Part shown: positions 53,738 to 64,000 of the stretch, in pieces
How positions within the stretch are numbered: the stretch's first letter is position 1
How the letters are laid out: the number at the start of each line of letters is the position of its first letter
Assembly: GCA_030867875.1 (NCBI GenBank)
Contig: JAOWCC010001634.1
Coordinates: 37,219,867-37,283,866, forward strand
Reading direction: 5' to 3'
Length of the DNA stretch: 64,000 nucleotides
Source of the DNA: Actinernus sp. WN-2022
Lineage: Eukaryota; Cnidaria; Anthozoa; Actiniaria; Actinernidae
Position numbers and translations under genes: made by a program
Notes under the pieces: model-generated
Database searches by the model: none
The model's input: only the letters and a program-made list of their open reading frames with translations
What the model was told of the DNA's origin: nothing

Positions 53738-54788
53738 TTGATAACAAGAGCCCATCGGGGCTTTCACTCGGGCCACATGAGATTGAAGATGAAATACACT
53801 TTCATTTGAAATCCTCTTAGTAATAACTACCAAAGGGAAGAATTCTTAGCTGAATATTAGCAGTCTTTAGGAGTGGCCGGTAGCGCGGTGACTTTCATTC
53901 TCTGCTCCCCTAGTATATATACATGTATGTAATTTAATATTTTTGTTTCCTCGTATATAAATTAAAGTAGTGACCTTTACTGTAAACACTACTTATTCAT
54001 GCAACACACGTTTACAATTTAGTCTGCTGTCTCCTGTTCTGTTATACTGTACTACAGGTTCCAGTCGTACTAAACAGTCCGAATTTGACCAAAGTGAAAC
54101 GATCGAGCTGCTCGCGTCCGTAGATATATATTTCTTCGTTATGCACTTTTGACATGATATAATTCTTCAAATGGCACCATTGTTTTATTTCTTATGTTTA
54201 ATAATACAGTTCTCAGCTGTAAAAAAAATAGAACATTCTATGGAAGATTTCTTGTCCTAAAGTTTGGAAACGTAACACATGCATTTGACGCTAGAAAGTT
54301 CAGTACTCGCGGAAGTACGCAATTAGGTTAATTAATTTACTAGTGGCAGTTTACTAGTTTGCACTATCGGCTGTTATGGAATTGGAATGGAAACATACTT
54401 TCACAGCTAAATATGTATGTCGATTGGTCAGAAGGATATCTTGTTTAAGATGCTACGGTCCTTTCGGCATCAGGAAATTTTTAAACGGGAGTTTTCGTAC
54501 AGTATTTCAAGCTAGTTCAGTTAAGCCACAAATGTCCGTGAAACTAATACCGTGTTCATTATTATCGGTTTTCTCTATGGGTTCTCATGTATTCAATAAT
54601 TACTTCTGGAGCCTCATATGTACGTCGTTTGGACACAATGATTTCTTCTTTCAGTTTTTCCCTTTAGTTTGGACATTAGGGATATATCCTTGGAGATTTC
54701 GTACAGTTTAGCGACCGTGTGTCGAAAGTAGAAACGTTCGCTTGTCACGAAAGTGCGTAAACAAACTGTCACAAGCGGTTTCATAGAG
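53738..54788 (-). mobile_element. Family A copy, minus strand
   Basis: It begins at its 3' end (AACAAGAGCCCATCGGGGCT) and carries the 3' block to about 53950. The further 800 bp hold no recognised protein. It broke ORF1 at 53736. Confidence 0.6.
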
Positions 54789-56865
54789 GAGTTTGACTAA
54801 TGGTCGTGTGTCGTGGGTCGTGGGTACATGTCGTGCGTCGTGGGTGTGGGTAAAAGTCGTGGGTCTGGGTACAAGTCGTGGGTAGGATTTTTGTCTTTAC
54901 TGCCAATTACTGCCAATATTAAATGTTATTTTTATTTTATTAAATTCTGTACTGAATAACTGCGGCCGGTTTTTGCGAATTCTGAGTCGTCTAATTCGTC
55001 TAATTCTGAGTCGTCTAAATCACGGAATTCGGCATCTTTTTCCACACAACAGTTGAAATTAGTCAAACATCAAAATTAATTCCCAATAAATTTAAGTAAA
55101 CAAGAATTGGATAAAATCCAAATGTTTTTTTTCATGTTTTCTAAAACGACTTAAATTGCCAGGTTTTGGCCTGTAGTCTGTAGATTTTACTGACCACCAA
55201 GTGAAAGTTCATTGGAATTGAAGGCTAGATATACTACAAGAACAATAACTCAAATCGCTTGACATGATAGAAGTTATGTTTAGGATTTTAAAGTTAATCT
55301 AAACCTGACTAATTTTGGAGAAAACGTACATTTTGCGTGGTCTACAATAGACAGTCGAGTCAATGCATAAAAAAAATATTTCTAGCACTTCGATTTATGA
55401 ATTTATTTTGAAAGTAAAGTGCTGTTTTTGTGAACGGAAATGCCGTGAACGGAAATGCCGTGAACGATGTTATTTACCAAACTGAAATCTTGCCAATAAC
55501 GTGCATTTTATATCACAGATGGGAGACTTAATACAAAAACAATAATTCAAATCGCTTGACATTATAAAAGATACGATTCTGAAGTTAAGATCTCGCGATC
55601 GGTTAATTTTGGAGAAAACATACGTTTTCTGAGGCCTACAATATGAGCTGAAAATTAATACAGGTAATTTTTGATAGCTCAGTGATGCATACTACTTAGG
55701 CGGCGGTTTTCAAAATCATATGGCTTGCCTGATAGCGTTCCCTACCTTCTCTTCCCTCCTTCTCCTCATCCTCAAATAGAGTGCGGCTCCCCAAATAGAA
55801 CATCTGCATTGAAGGCTGGTCTGGCTAGGGTCTTACGGTCAAAATGTGTGCGGCTACACTTTCTATATTAATTTTACCAAGTCAATTATGAATCATTGAA
55901 TGTACTGGGATCAGTATGCCATCAAAATAAACTGAGGAGTTGACATGGAATGTAAAACATTTATTTGCATCGAGAAGCCATTTTAATTTTGCTCGATATA
56001 TGGTAATCTATGTTATATTCACACTTAATCCGCTCGACTGGATATACCAACGCTGTGCAGAATCGAGGGCCTCATATATTTCGCTTGACATGTAAACAGT
56101 TCCTTCGAAAAAAGGATTTTTCCTTTGCACGTGCGCGTACAAAAGAAGGTAGTATGTGTTGGTAAAGTCAGCACTGTATTGAAAATTGCTAGTTAATCCG
56201 TCTCTTCTCATTAGACTGCGGTCAATGTGCTTAATAACAATGTTTTTTTGGTGTACCTCTGTAGACATCAACGAATTCTGAACCACAACCATAACACTTT
56301 TTCACATTAGTCGGAAGCTAATCTTGTACCCATGCAGATCTTCCATTTTACTCACGTACTCTTTGGATATGAAACATGGGGTGGGATCTGGGTACGAGAT
56401 TAGTCGGAAGCTTTACGAGTTCATACCTGTGCGGCGACATACCAGAATTCCAATTTTGCATAAACGAAGCAACCGGAGGGGTTGCCGGAGTGTTGCTGTA
56501 TGCTGTATGCTGATTAGTATGTGTAGCGTTGAACGCAGGCACAGTAGGCATTGGTCCTGGGGCACGTGACCGAACTGTGGCTGTAAGTCATATGCTGATT
56601 AGTAGTGGCCGTCGGAATTCGGTATGGTCGAAATCCGGGTATGTTTTCATTGCAACTACCTTTTTCGCGAAAACCGGCCGCAGTTATTCAGTACAGAATT
56701 TAATAAAATAAAAATAGCATTTAATATTGGCAGTAGTTGGCAGTAAAGACAAAAACCCTACCCACGACTTGTACCCACGACTTGTATCCACCCACGACTT
56801 GTACCCACACCCACGACGCACGACATGTACCCACGACCCACGACACACGACCATTAGTCAAACTC
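54789..56865. mobile_element. Long-TIR element with CGTGGGT subrepeats
   Basis: The inverted ends, about 190 bp each, start GAGTTTGACTAATGGTCGTG and contain repeated GTCGTGGGT motifs; the inner end is CTGAATAACTGCGGCCGGTT. The interior has a direct repeat of about 140 bp (55200-55340 and 55500-55650), a tandem GTGAACGGAAATGCC and a minus-strand frame at 56292-56008 with no known motif. No certain target duplication. Confidence 0.7.
56318..56402. mobile_element. 85-bp MITE, Mutator-like
   Basis: TAATCTTGTACCCA and TGGGTACGAGATTA are imperfect inverted ends of the same family as 38392-38498. GTCGGAAGC is duplicated exactly at 56309-56317 and 56403-56411 (9 bp). It lies inside the long-TIR element. 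Confidence 0.85.
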
Positions 56866-56877
56866 AGCTCGATGTTA

Positions 56878-57310
56878 TAATAATCTTTATTCCTTTCACA
56901 CCAATAAATGGTACCTTAGAAATACAAACATAAAATACAATACTAATGCAGATAACACAAAATGTCAAATCACAAAATAGAAATACATATATTTCTCTTA
57001 CACTAAAATAGACTTATGCCTCAAGAATTTCTAAAACTAAACATTTCTAGGACACTATAACAATATTCTGCGACTAGACGTAGAATAGAAACATCACCCA
57101 TATTCATAATATATATATAAATATTATTTGAATTAAATAAACAGAAAGATTCGTTATAATCAAATAAACTTAAAAATATAACCCTCCGTTCTTCAAATTC
57201 CTTACTAGAACATTTCATCAAATAATGGTACTCATCGCCAATTACATTCAAATTGCAAAAATTACACTTCCTGTCCTCGTATGGAGTATGACTGTATACT
57301 CTCATATAGT
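56878..57310 (-). pseudogene. LINE 3' end, minus strand
   Basis: The minus-strand frame 57305-57021 carries SHTPYEDRKCNFCNLNVIGD and YHYLMKCSSKEFEERR, nearly identical to the C-terminus of the large LINE at 63490-63600. Its 3' UTR also matches (ATCTTTATTCCTTTCACACC on the plus strand). The copy is 5'-truncated. Confidence 0.85.
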
Positions 57311-58229
57311 CGATGATAATTTAGGTAGAGGTAAACTAAAAAAAAAATTCTCGCTGAAATGCGGCTTGAAGGCTCGCTCCAAGACAGACAAGAAACGACA
57401 GCTGGACAACATTTGATGTGGTATGTAAACTTTAATGGATGTTTATTATCATTTTCCATCAACTATATATACTAGCGATAAAGTTTCATACAAATCCTTA
57501 TATTGTCTTCATGTTGTGAGCCTGGGCTCCCTGTGGCGTAACAAAACACAACCCTGCAGACATTTGCATCAAAATAAAATACAACTTCGCAGTTTCTGGT
57601 CCCAAGACGTAGCTATCCTGAATCACTTGACATCCTAGTCGTAAAGAATCTGCTTCTTAGGCAACTCAAGGCTGCTAAAGTTGGCCTAGACTAAGTCTAT
57701 AACTGTATACAGCACTGGTTGAACAAGAAGGGCCGCCATGTTGAACTGCCTTCTCCACGAAGCCGAAGATCAAACATTTGGGCTAGAAAATGGAGTTCTG
57801 TATGGATTTTCACCAAATAAAAACTCTCTGAAACCTCTAGCGTATCCGTCTAAATTTCCAGCAAGACATTTTGGCTTAAACATACGATTTTCGACAAGGA
57901 AAAATTCACAACAGACTTCAGTTCTTCTCCGGTCTTCGGTTTTTCGGGGTTCGTTTTTCCGCCTGGGTCTTCGCTATTCGTTTTTCCGACAACCCTGAAG
58001 CTATCGCTGTACATCTACTAATAGCTCTATAAACTACAAGAAGTTGAAGATACTTTTTCCAAATCTAGCTGGTGGGTCAAAACTCAAATGGCCAACAAGT
58101 CCTTCGGCTTCGTGAACACTTCTTCATTGCATGCATCGCGCATAACTGCTATTTTTATTACAAGTGTCAATCAAATGTCATTGAACACCACTTTAGCCAA
58201 TCGGAATTTTACGTCTAAAAATTGAACGT
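57311..58229. other. Non-coding stretch with repeat debris
   Basis: No recognised protein. A weak reverse relation to the AAGACC repeat lies near 57930-57990. GCTCCCTGTGGCGTAAC (about 57529) recalls the family C segment. Confidence 0.35.
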
Positions 58230-58377
58230 TAAAAGGGAAAAAACGGGGGGTTCGTTGCAAGCCCTCCTTTCCCTTTTCCTCTCCCCATTCCTCCTCCCCT
58301 CCTCTTCCCCTCTCCTCATTCCCTCTCCCCTCTTTCCCAATCTTCCCCATTCCCCCTGGGCTTGCTACGCAGGCTAT
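58230..58377. mobile_element. Degenerate MITE with pyrimidine-rich interior
   Basis: The right end GGGCTTGCTACGCAGGCTA is a known type of coral repeat end. The left shows TTGCAAGCCC in inverse relation. Between them lies a long C/T-rich tract. It separates the two ORF1 remnants. Confidence 0.4.
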
Positions 58378-58635
58378 CCTAGACGAGATTTCACTTCAAG
58401 GAGAAGTCAGCACTCGATCGTCAGTCACAGGAACTTCCAGCATGAGATTAGGCGAGAACGCGAGCAAGAACGCAGTGCTCGGCCTGCAGCAGATGTCGGG
58501 AGTGTCAGTGTGACGGAGTTCAAGAACCAACTGACGGAGATAGCGAGTGCGTTAAAACAGTTAGTGCAAACGAATTACAGTAATCAGCAGCCTATTCAGC
58601 AACGTGTTCTTTCCCGCCCATGCTACCAGGGGTAG
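58378..58635 (+). pseudogene. LINE ORF1 C-terminal remnant
   Basis: The frame reads RRDFTSRRSQHSIVSHRNF, then EIRREREQER and TEFKNQLTEIASALKQLV, basic and coiled-coil-like. It lies just before the endonuclease, where the end of ORF1 is expected. Assignment rests on position and composition. Confidence 0.45.
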
Positions 58636-58796
58636 GTTTTTATAATCCGCAGTTTGGTCTTCCCCAGCAACAGGCCAGGGTATCCGTTTAATTTTATTCA
58701 GAAGGTTTTGGTGGGGTTGTTTTGGTGTCTGTATTAGGTGTTCATTTTTATTTTTATTTTTTATAAGTGTTGTCTGTGTGTCTTTTTATTTGACTG

Positions 58797-59649
58797 TTAT
58801 GGGCGAATGGTTACTTCAATTATTATGCCAGTAGATACAAATTTTCTAAGGTTTTGCTCTTGGAATATTGAGGGTCTTTCTTTGAAGCTTGACAATCCTG
58901 ATTTCCTTTCGGAAATAGGGAAGTTTGACTTGATTTCGTTAGTGGAAACGTGGTTAACAAATGGCAGTGAGATTAATGTAGCCGGTTTCTTTTCATTTTC
59001 TAAGTGTAGGAAATTACCAACCAATGCTCGCAGGAATTCGGGTGGTTTTACAATTTAATTAAGTCGTCCCTTCGAAAAGGGGTTAAAATGTTGGATCAAG
59101 AGAGCTGTGATGAATTTGTTTGGTGGAAGCCGAGATAAGAGTTTCTTCCAAATAGAACAGGATATTTTTATCTGCTCGGTATATATTCCACCTAGTAACT
59201 CCCCTAGGGAGAAACGCTTGAATGTGGACCATTTCGATCGTCTTCAGGAAAGTATTTATAGGTTTTCTAATTTAGGTGAGGTGCTTTTATGTGGTGATTT
59301 TAATGCACGAATGGGCAAGTTGCCGGATTTTGTTGAGGATGATTTGTTTTTGTCGAATGATAAACCATGTTTAATCGATCGGAGAAATACAAGGGATATG
59401 CATGTGAACGGGTACGGGCGATCTCTGTCGGAATTGTGTTGTGGGAACGGGTTGATTGCGTTGAATGGTAGGTCTAAGGGAGATTTTCGTGGTCAATTTA
59501 CATGCCATACGTATAATGGAGCGAGTGTGGTTGATTATGCCATTGTATCTCATAATCTGTTTCCGCTTGTAGGGCATTTTATAATTTCCGCTCCCACAGA
59601 ATTTTCACATCATTGTTTATTATCGTTTGGTCTTCAGGCTCCGCATTAG
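58797..59649 (+). pseudogene. LINE AP-like endonuclease
   Basis: The exonuclease-endonuclease-phosphatase fold motifs appear in order: FCSWNIEGL, LVETWL, CSVYIPPS, LLCGDFNAR, VDYAIVS and FSHHCLLSF. The last block normally reads SDH; here Asp is His, which would damage the active site. Frameshifts lie near 59050 and 59135. This enzyme nicks target DNA to prime reverse transcription. Confidence 0.8.
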
Positions 59650-59696
59650 CACTTGTTCGATGACCAACTTTTAGTTCTAATTACATCTCTAGGACG

Positions 59697-61067
59697 TTGG
59701 ATGATTTATTTTATTCATGCGTCGGGAATAATGTAGATCTCGATCTCGTGGTGAGCAAATTCACAGGAGTAATTATTGACATCACTAGTAAAGTGATTCC
59801 GGTAAAGCGAAAACAGAGATCTAGTAAATCGAAACCAAAATCCATGCAAAAACAAAAATGGTATGATATGAGTTGTCATATGTTTAAGAAAGAACTACGC
59901 AGTCTAGGGAAATTACTTTCAAGATATCCAAATAACCCTTATTTGAGGCACAAATTCTTTGCGACAAACTGAAAGATTATAAAAAACTGGTGAGGAAATT
60001 GAAGAGAAACTTCCATAGTAAAATTTTGGATAAAATTAAAGTTATGTCTGATTCTAACCCAAAGGAGTTTTGGAATCTCGTAAATTCTATCAAGCAAAAT
60101 CGTTCAAATGGTGCTTCTGCAGATATATCTTCTGAAAAGTGGTTTAATTATTTCAAGGATCTTAAAAAGTTTAGTATTTCTTCTGAGTGCGTTAGGCTCT
60201 TTTCGTTAAGGATTTTCAATTATGGGCTGTTAAGAGTGACGAATTTCTTGACAAATCTGTGTCAATTGAAGAAATTTATGAATCAGCTAAGAAGCTCAAA
60301 GACAATAAGGCTAGTGCAGGTGACTCTATGACTAATGAGATAATCAAGACTTCCATTGGAGTTCTAGCACCTTACTTTGTCAAACTTTTTAACATAGTGT
60401 TATCAAATGGTGTTTTTCCACGTGCATGGTCGGAAGGTTTTATTGTGCCTCTCCATAAGTCTGGAAGTAAAGATGACCTTGACAACTATAGGGGAATTTG
60501 TATTAGTAGCTGTTTAGGAAAGTTTTTTACATTAATTCTTAATCAACGTTTAAATTTATTTCTGAAAGAAAATAATATTTTGAAAAGAAGTCAAATAGGT
60601 TTTAGGCATTTGTTAGTTTTGAAAACTTTGATAGATTTTTACTGAATCCAGGCGTAAACCATTGTTCGCTTGTTTTATCGATTTCAGAAAGGCTTATGAT
60701 AGTGTTTGGAGGGAAGGGTTATTCTTTAAGTTGATTAAGTATGGTTGTAGCAGGAAGTTTGTGGGTATTCTATTGAGTATGTATTCATCAGTTAGGTCGG
60801 CAGTAAAACTAGATCAGGATTTAACACCTTTTTTTCAGTCGCACATTGGGGTGAAGCAAGGATGCAATCTTAGTCCTACATTATTTAATATTTTCATCAA
60901 TGATATTCCCAAGTTGTTCTCTTCCGATTGTGACCCAGTGAAACTTGGGGATACCAAGTTAAGTTGCCTTTTGTATGCGGACGATTTAGTGCTTTTGTCT
61001 GAGTCACAAGTAGGATTGCAATGTGGTCTCAAGAAACTTGAGTTGTACACTCGGAAATGGAAATTAA
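59697..61067 (+). pseudogene. LINE reverse transcriptase, first part
   Basis: Blocks include NRRSNGASA-like linker, KKLKDNKASAGDSMTNEIIK, PLHKSGSKDDLDNYRGICIS, CFIDFRKAYDSVWREGL (motif A), GVKQGCNLSPTLFNIFIND (motif B) and LLYADDLVLLSES (motif C with the YADD pair). Frames change at about 59970, 60200 and 60640. The frame is then cut by the TTAA element at 61068. Confidence 0.85.
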
Positions 61068-61661
61068 AGTGCCCCTACGATCAAATTTTGACATATCAAT
61101 GTTTTTGCATATTCAGAAAGTAGAGTTCATATATTATTACCAGTTCAAATTGTTTTTCGATACAACGACAGGAAGTCTTATTTTTTTATCTCCGAATATT
61201 GAATCTACACGTCCGCCATTGCTGGAAGCCGTGCCCTTTGTTCAGCTTTAAACAAAGGTTTATTCACCGGAAGTGATGTCATACACTTAACGCTCGCCTG
61301 CAGAACACAACGCCTGGAGGCATATTTCTACTAAAAACGTATTCACGTACATAAGAAGAAAGTTATATTTATCTTTGCGAGGTTGGCTACTTTTTTATGC
61401 ACGCTATTTCGCGCCACGAGGTTGTCGTGTTAAGTGTATGACATCACTTCCGGTGAATAAACCTTTGTTTAAAGCTGAACAAAGGGCACGGCTTCCAGCA
61501 ATGGCGGACAGGATTTTACCGGTAAACTCTCCTACAATTTGTGGTTTAAGATGCCCATTTGGGAATATATTTAACTACTTCGGATATTTCTAATATTGAT
61601 TGACCTATAGACACTGAAAAAGTGGCAAATCGAAATGGTAAATTTTCGTCGTAGTGGCACT
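61068..61661. mobile_element. TTAA-flanked MITE in the reverse transcriptase
   Basis: The ends AGTGCCCCTACGATCAAAAT-like and AGTGCCACTACGACGAAAAT (right, reverse complement) are bordered by TTAA at 61064-61067 and 61662-61665. A long inner inverted repeat (GGAAGTGATGTCATACA, and the reverse at about 61436) includes TTGCTGGAAGCCGTGCCC. Removal with one TTAA leaves the LINE frame in register. Confidence 0.85.
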
Positions 61662-62070
61662 TTAAGGGTTAATCTGAAAAAAAAATAATATTGATTTTTG
61701 GAACACAGACACAAAGGCGAGTATATCTGTCGACTAGGTGGTTTTTCGGTAACGATAATTTGGGTTGTATTGATGAATACACATATCTTGGGATAACTTT
61801 ACATTTCGGTGGGAATTTTAAAATTGCTTTGAAAGTATTATATAATAAGGCGTTACGAGCATTGCCATATCATGGTTTATTGAAAAAAATATCTAATGTG
61901 GAGAATGTGCCTGTTAAGGTATTGCTAAAACTATTTTCTTCGTTAGTAGTCCCGGTTCTGTTATACGGGTGTGAGGTTTGGGGAGTGTTTTTGTTGGGTA
62001 AAACTTCCTCGTTTGAAATGTTTAAACAAAAATTCTTCAAAGTAGTCAGCGATTTAGAAAGGTTACACGT
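61662..62070 (+). pseudogene. LINE reverse transcriptase, thumb part
   Basis: WKL continues as RVNLKK; a run of nine A (61677-61685) then shifts the frame by one. From 61691 it reads IFGTQTQRR, then CIDEYTYLGITLHFGGNF and LVVPVLLYGCEVWGVF, typical of the region after the palm in LINE reverse transcriptases. The next insertion cuts it at 62071. Confidence 0.8.
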
Positions 62071-62980
62071 CACCAGCAATATGAGACATTTGAGCCGCAG
62101 TCAGCGCCGTTGCATTTCGTGACGCGTAACACAAGTCGTGTACTGTCGGGATCGGTTAGGAACCGGTTTCCATACGATATTTTAAACAGTATATCTACAG
62201 CTGATTGTTTTGAGTCTCGAAAGAAAAAGCGAAGATCCAGCTGTGGAGTTTTTGAAGCAAAAAGACTGATAGCATGTCGAAAAAAATTCAAAGATTTATT
62301 TACAGTCAAAACCAAGCAGGCACTGCTCAATTGCTGGTATCGGAGAGGACCTGGAAACTAATTTACATCCCACAAAACAGTGCATGGCTAAAGAAAATGG
62401 CGGAGAAATCGAACGAGAACTCCGAGAAAGTCTCTACGCGATTCATTATTTTCTCGCCTTATTGTTGACTTCGAGGCCCTTTAAAAATGGCAAAAGGAGG
62501 CTCGTGAACTGTACTTGAAGTGTGCTGTCTTTAACTGCAAAAGGAACCACTTTGGAGCGACTATTTAAAGGATATTTTCGGTTAAACTTGTTCAAAACAA
62601 AGTATACTACAGCAATCGAGGAGGCCCAAGTTGTGATTATGAACTGTGTGTACGGTAGGCTGGCCTATATTATTGCATTTTTGACAATTTTAGTGCATTT
62701 GTATGTAATGAAATGGACTCCTCACTGGAGTTTTCAACTTATTGGGGAACCACTTTATCGCAAGAAGATTCGTCAGAGTATACAACAGAAAGAACGGTCT
62801 TATTCATGTATTTTAGAATCGAGCGAGCCAAACTGCATTGAATCACTCTTTGAAAATAAATCGCAGATTTTTATTTTACCGTCATACATTTACTGTTATA
62901 TTATAGCCGCCATTTTGAAAGATTTTCGACGTTCATTGAGCATGCGCGACGCCATTTTGTCCCATATTGCTGGCAACGGC
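62071..62980. mobile_element. TIR element in the LINE C-terminal region
   Basis: CCAGCAATATGAGACA at the left is matched in reverse by TGTCCCATATTGCTGG at the right. On both sides the LINE frame continues (LERLHV into FYKRILGV-like). A TTAA stands at 62981-62984; the left counterpart is degraded. The open frame 62522-63064 has no recognised domain and contains one hydrophobic stretch. Confidence 0.6.
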
Positions 62981-63738
62981 TTAAATTTTACAAACGTATT
63001 TTGGGGGTTCATAATAAAACTACAAATTTGGCAGTTTATGGTGAGCTGGGTAGAAGTCCTTTAATCGTGCAAATTTCTTCCCTGGTAGCAACATATTGGG
63101 TTCGAATAACTGATAGTTCTTATGACGATACTCTTGTGGGCAAAGCTGCAAGAGCGTGTATCCAAAATAAGTACCAGGCGGTATCGTTTACGAATTATGT
63201 GTTAGAATGGTGTGAGTTGAAACCACTAGTTGATATTCACATACCGCTTAAACAGTTGAAAAGTTTAGGTAGCTTCGTAAAAACAAAATTATATGAATTG
63301 TTCTCTTCCTTCTGGAAAGACCAAGTTCAACAGGGTCGTAATTGTGGCAAACTTCGAACGTTTAGTCAAATAAAGACAAATTTTAGGATTGAACGATGTC
63401 TGTCAGAAATTCAGAATGTGAAGCATAGACAGGCTGTTTCAAGGCTGCGTATGTCAGCTCACAAGTTACCTGTTGAATCTGGTCGATACAGTCATACTCC
63501 ATACGAGGAAAGGAAGTGTAATTTTTGCAATTTGAATGTAATTGGCGATGAGTACCATTATTTGATGAAATGCTCTAGTAAGGAATTTGAAGAACGGAGG
63601 GTCATATTTTTAAGAAGTTTATTTAATTCAAATAATATTTTTATATATATTATGAATATGGGTGATGTTTCTATTCTACGTCTAGTCGCAGAATATTGTT
63701 ATAGTGTCCTAGAAATGTTTAGTTTTAGAAATTCTTGA
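62981..63738 (+). pseudogene. LINE C-terminal domain
   Basis: From about 63004 the frame reads GVHNKTTNLAVYGELGRSPL to the stop at 63736-63738, about 245 residues without interruption. It ends with LPVESGRYSHTPYEERKCNF and CNLNVIGDEYHYLMKC, a CxxC...HxxxxC zinc-knuckle-like motif. Fragments of this tail also lie at 24.3 and 57.1 kb, so the family has been active repeatedly. Confidence 0.8.
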
Positions 63739-63887
63739 GGCATAAGTCTATTTTAGTGTAAAGAAATATGTGTATTTCTATTTTGTGATTTGACATTTTG
63801 TGGTATCTGCATTAGTATTGTATTTTATGTTTGTATTTCTAAGGTAGCATTTATTGATGTGAAAGGAATAAAGATTATTATTATTAT

Positions 63888-64000
63888 AATTATTATGTAA
63901 ATAAATTAACCTGCCGATTGTTGCGTGACCAGCACAGTGCAATCTGATTGGTGTGAATTTGACCTTTAGCGCATGCGCAGAAATTTTGCTAAACGAAAGA
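63888..64000 (-). mobile_element. Family A 5' block, reversed, cut by window end
   Basis: AACCTGCCGATTGTTGCGTG, then ACCAGCACAGTGCAATCTGA and TGCGCAGAAATTTTG is the reverse complement of the 5' block of family A (for example 27190-27275). It adjoins the LINE tail. Confidence 0.75.

Larger units (their letters stand above)
51961..63887 (+). mobile_element. Large LINE with several nested insertions
   Basis: In order: ORF1 pieces (51967-53735 and about 58378-58635), AP endonuclease (58797-59649), reverse transcriptase (59697-61067, 61662-62070) and C-terminal part (62981-63738), then a 3' UTR with AATAAAG and an ATT-repeat tail to about 63887. Insertions include 53494-53652, 53738 to about 58377 (several elements), 61068-61661 and 62071-62980. 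Clade not fixed: the SGNH domain in ORF1 recalls CR1-group LINEs. Confidence 0.7.

Noticed and set aside
62522..63064. 180-residue frame with a hydrophobic segment
   Set aside because: It lies mostly inside the TIR insertion 62071-62980 and runs out of frame into the LINE. No motif was seen.
1..64000. Bacterial or viral gene cluster
   Set aside because: No operon-like spacing or Shine-Dalgarno pattern, and no capsid or polymerase of viral type was found; the reverse transcriptases are of LINE and Penelope type.

Overview
The window looks like nuclear DNA of an animal, most likely an anthozoan cnidarian such as a stony coral. The reasons are split coding exons with consensus splice sites, AT-rich spacers, and a dense mixture of non-LTR retrotransposons, Penelope-like elements, tRNA-derived SINEs and many short inverted-repeat DNA transposons, several of which resemble repeats I know from coral genomes. 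I see no bacterial operons, rRNA, intact tRNA gene or CRISPR array. The species cannot be fixed from the sequence.

Only one convincing host gene is present. It is a four-exon gene at 8101-12886 (+) whose splice phases join exactly. It encodes a 425-residue protein with an N-terminal hydrophobic signal, one internal transmembrane segment and a proline- and lysine-rich segment. A CRE-like palindrome and an NRF1-like site lie upstream, and AATAAA follows the stop. I recognise no domain in it.

The rest is mobile DNA, much of it nested. Left part (1-7.9 kb): a LINE tail, then a 2-kb inverted-arm element around a small SprT-like metalloprotease reading frame, then SINE debris. 13-19 kb: a terminal-inverted-repeat element with a 51-bp minisatellite, a Mutator-like element carrying a RecQ-helicase fragment, and a LINE split by two insertions, one of which holds a third. 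19-26 kb: a LINE reverse transcriptase, a Harbinger-like element and a Penelope-like element (minus strand) interrupted by a LINE tail and a Mutator-like MITE. 27-32 kb: three head-to-tail copies of one structured repeat family (family A here). 32-36 kb: a Penelope N-terminal fragment, a stop-free 20-bp minisatellite, and a split integrase-core gene that has lost a catalytic aspartate. 36-45 kb: mostly non-coding, with two TTAA-flanked elements, a foldback MITE and a LINE. 45-51.7 kb: a second copy of the 20-bp minisatellite in opposite orientation, a third Penelope copy, and a hAT-like element with a TTAA-flanked element inside it. 51.9-63.9 kb: one large LINE (ORF1 with coiled coil and SGNH domain, AP endonuclease, reverse transcriptase, zinc-knuckle tail) split by several insertions, apparently sitting inside a family A copy.

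The strongest structural evidence is exact target-site duplication. Six elements are flanked by 9-bp duplications (Mutator-like) and five by intact TTAA on both sides (piggyBac or Kolobok-like), with a sixth degraded on one side. In four cases, taking out the insertion and one target copy leaves the interrupted reading frame in register. No intact DNA transposase was recognised, so these elements were probably moved by enzymes encoded elsewhere.
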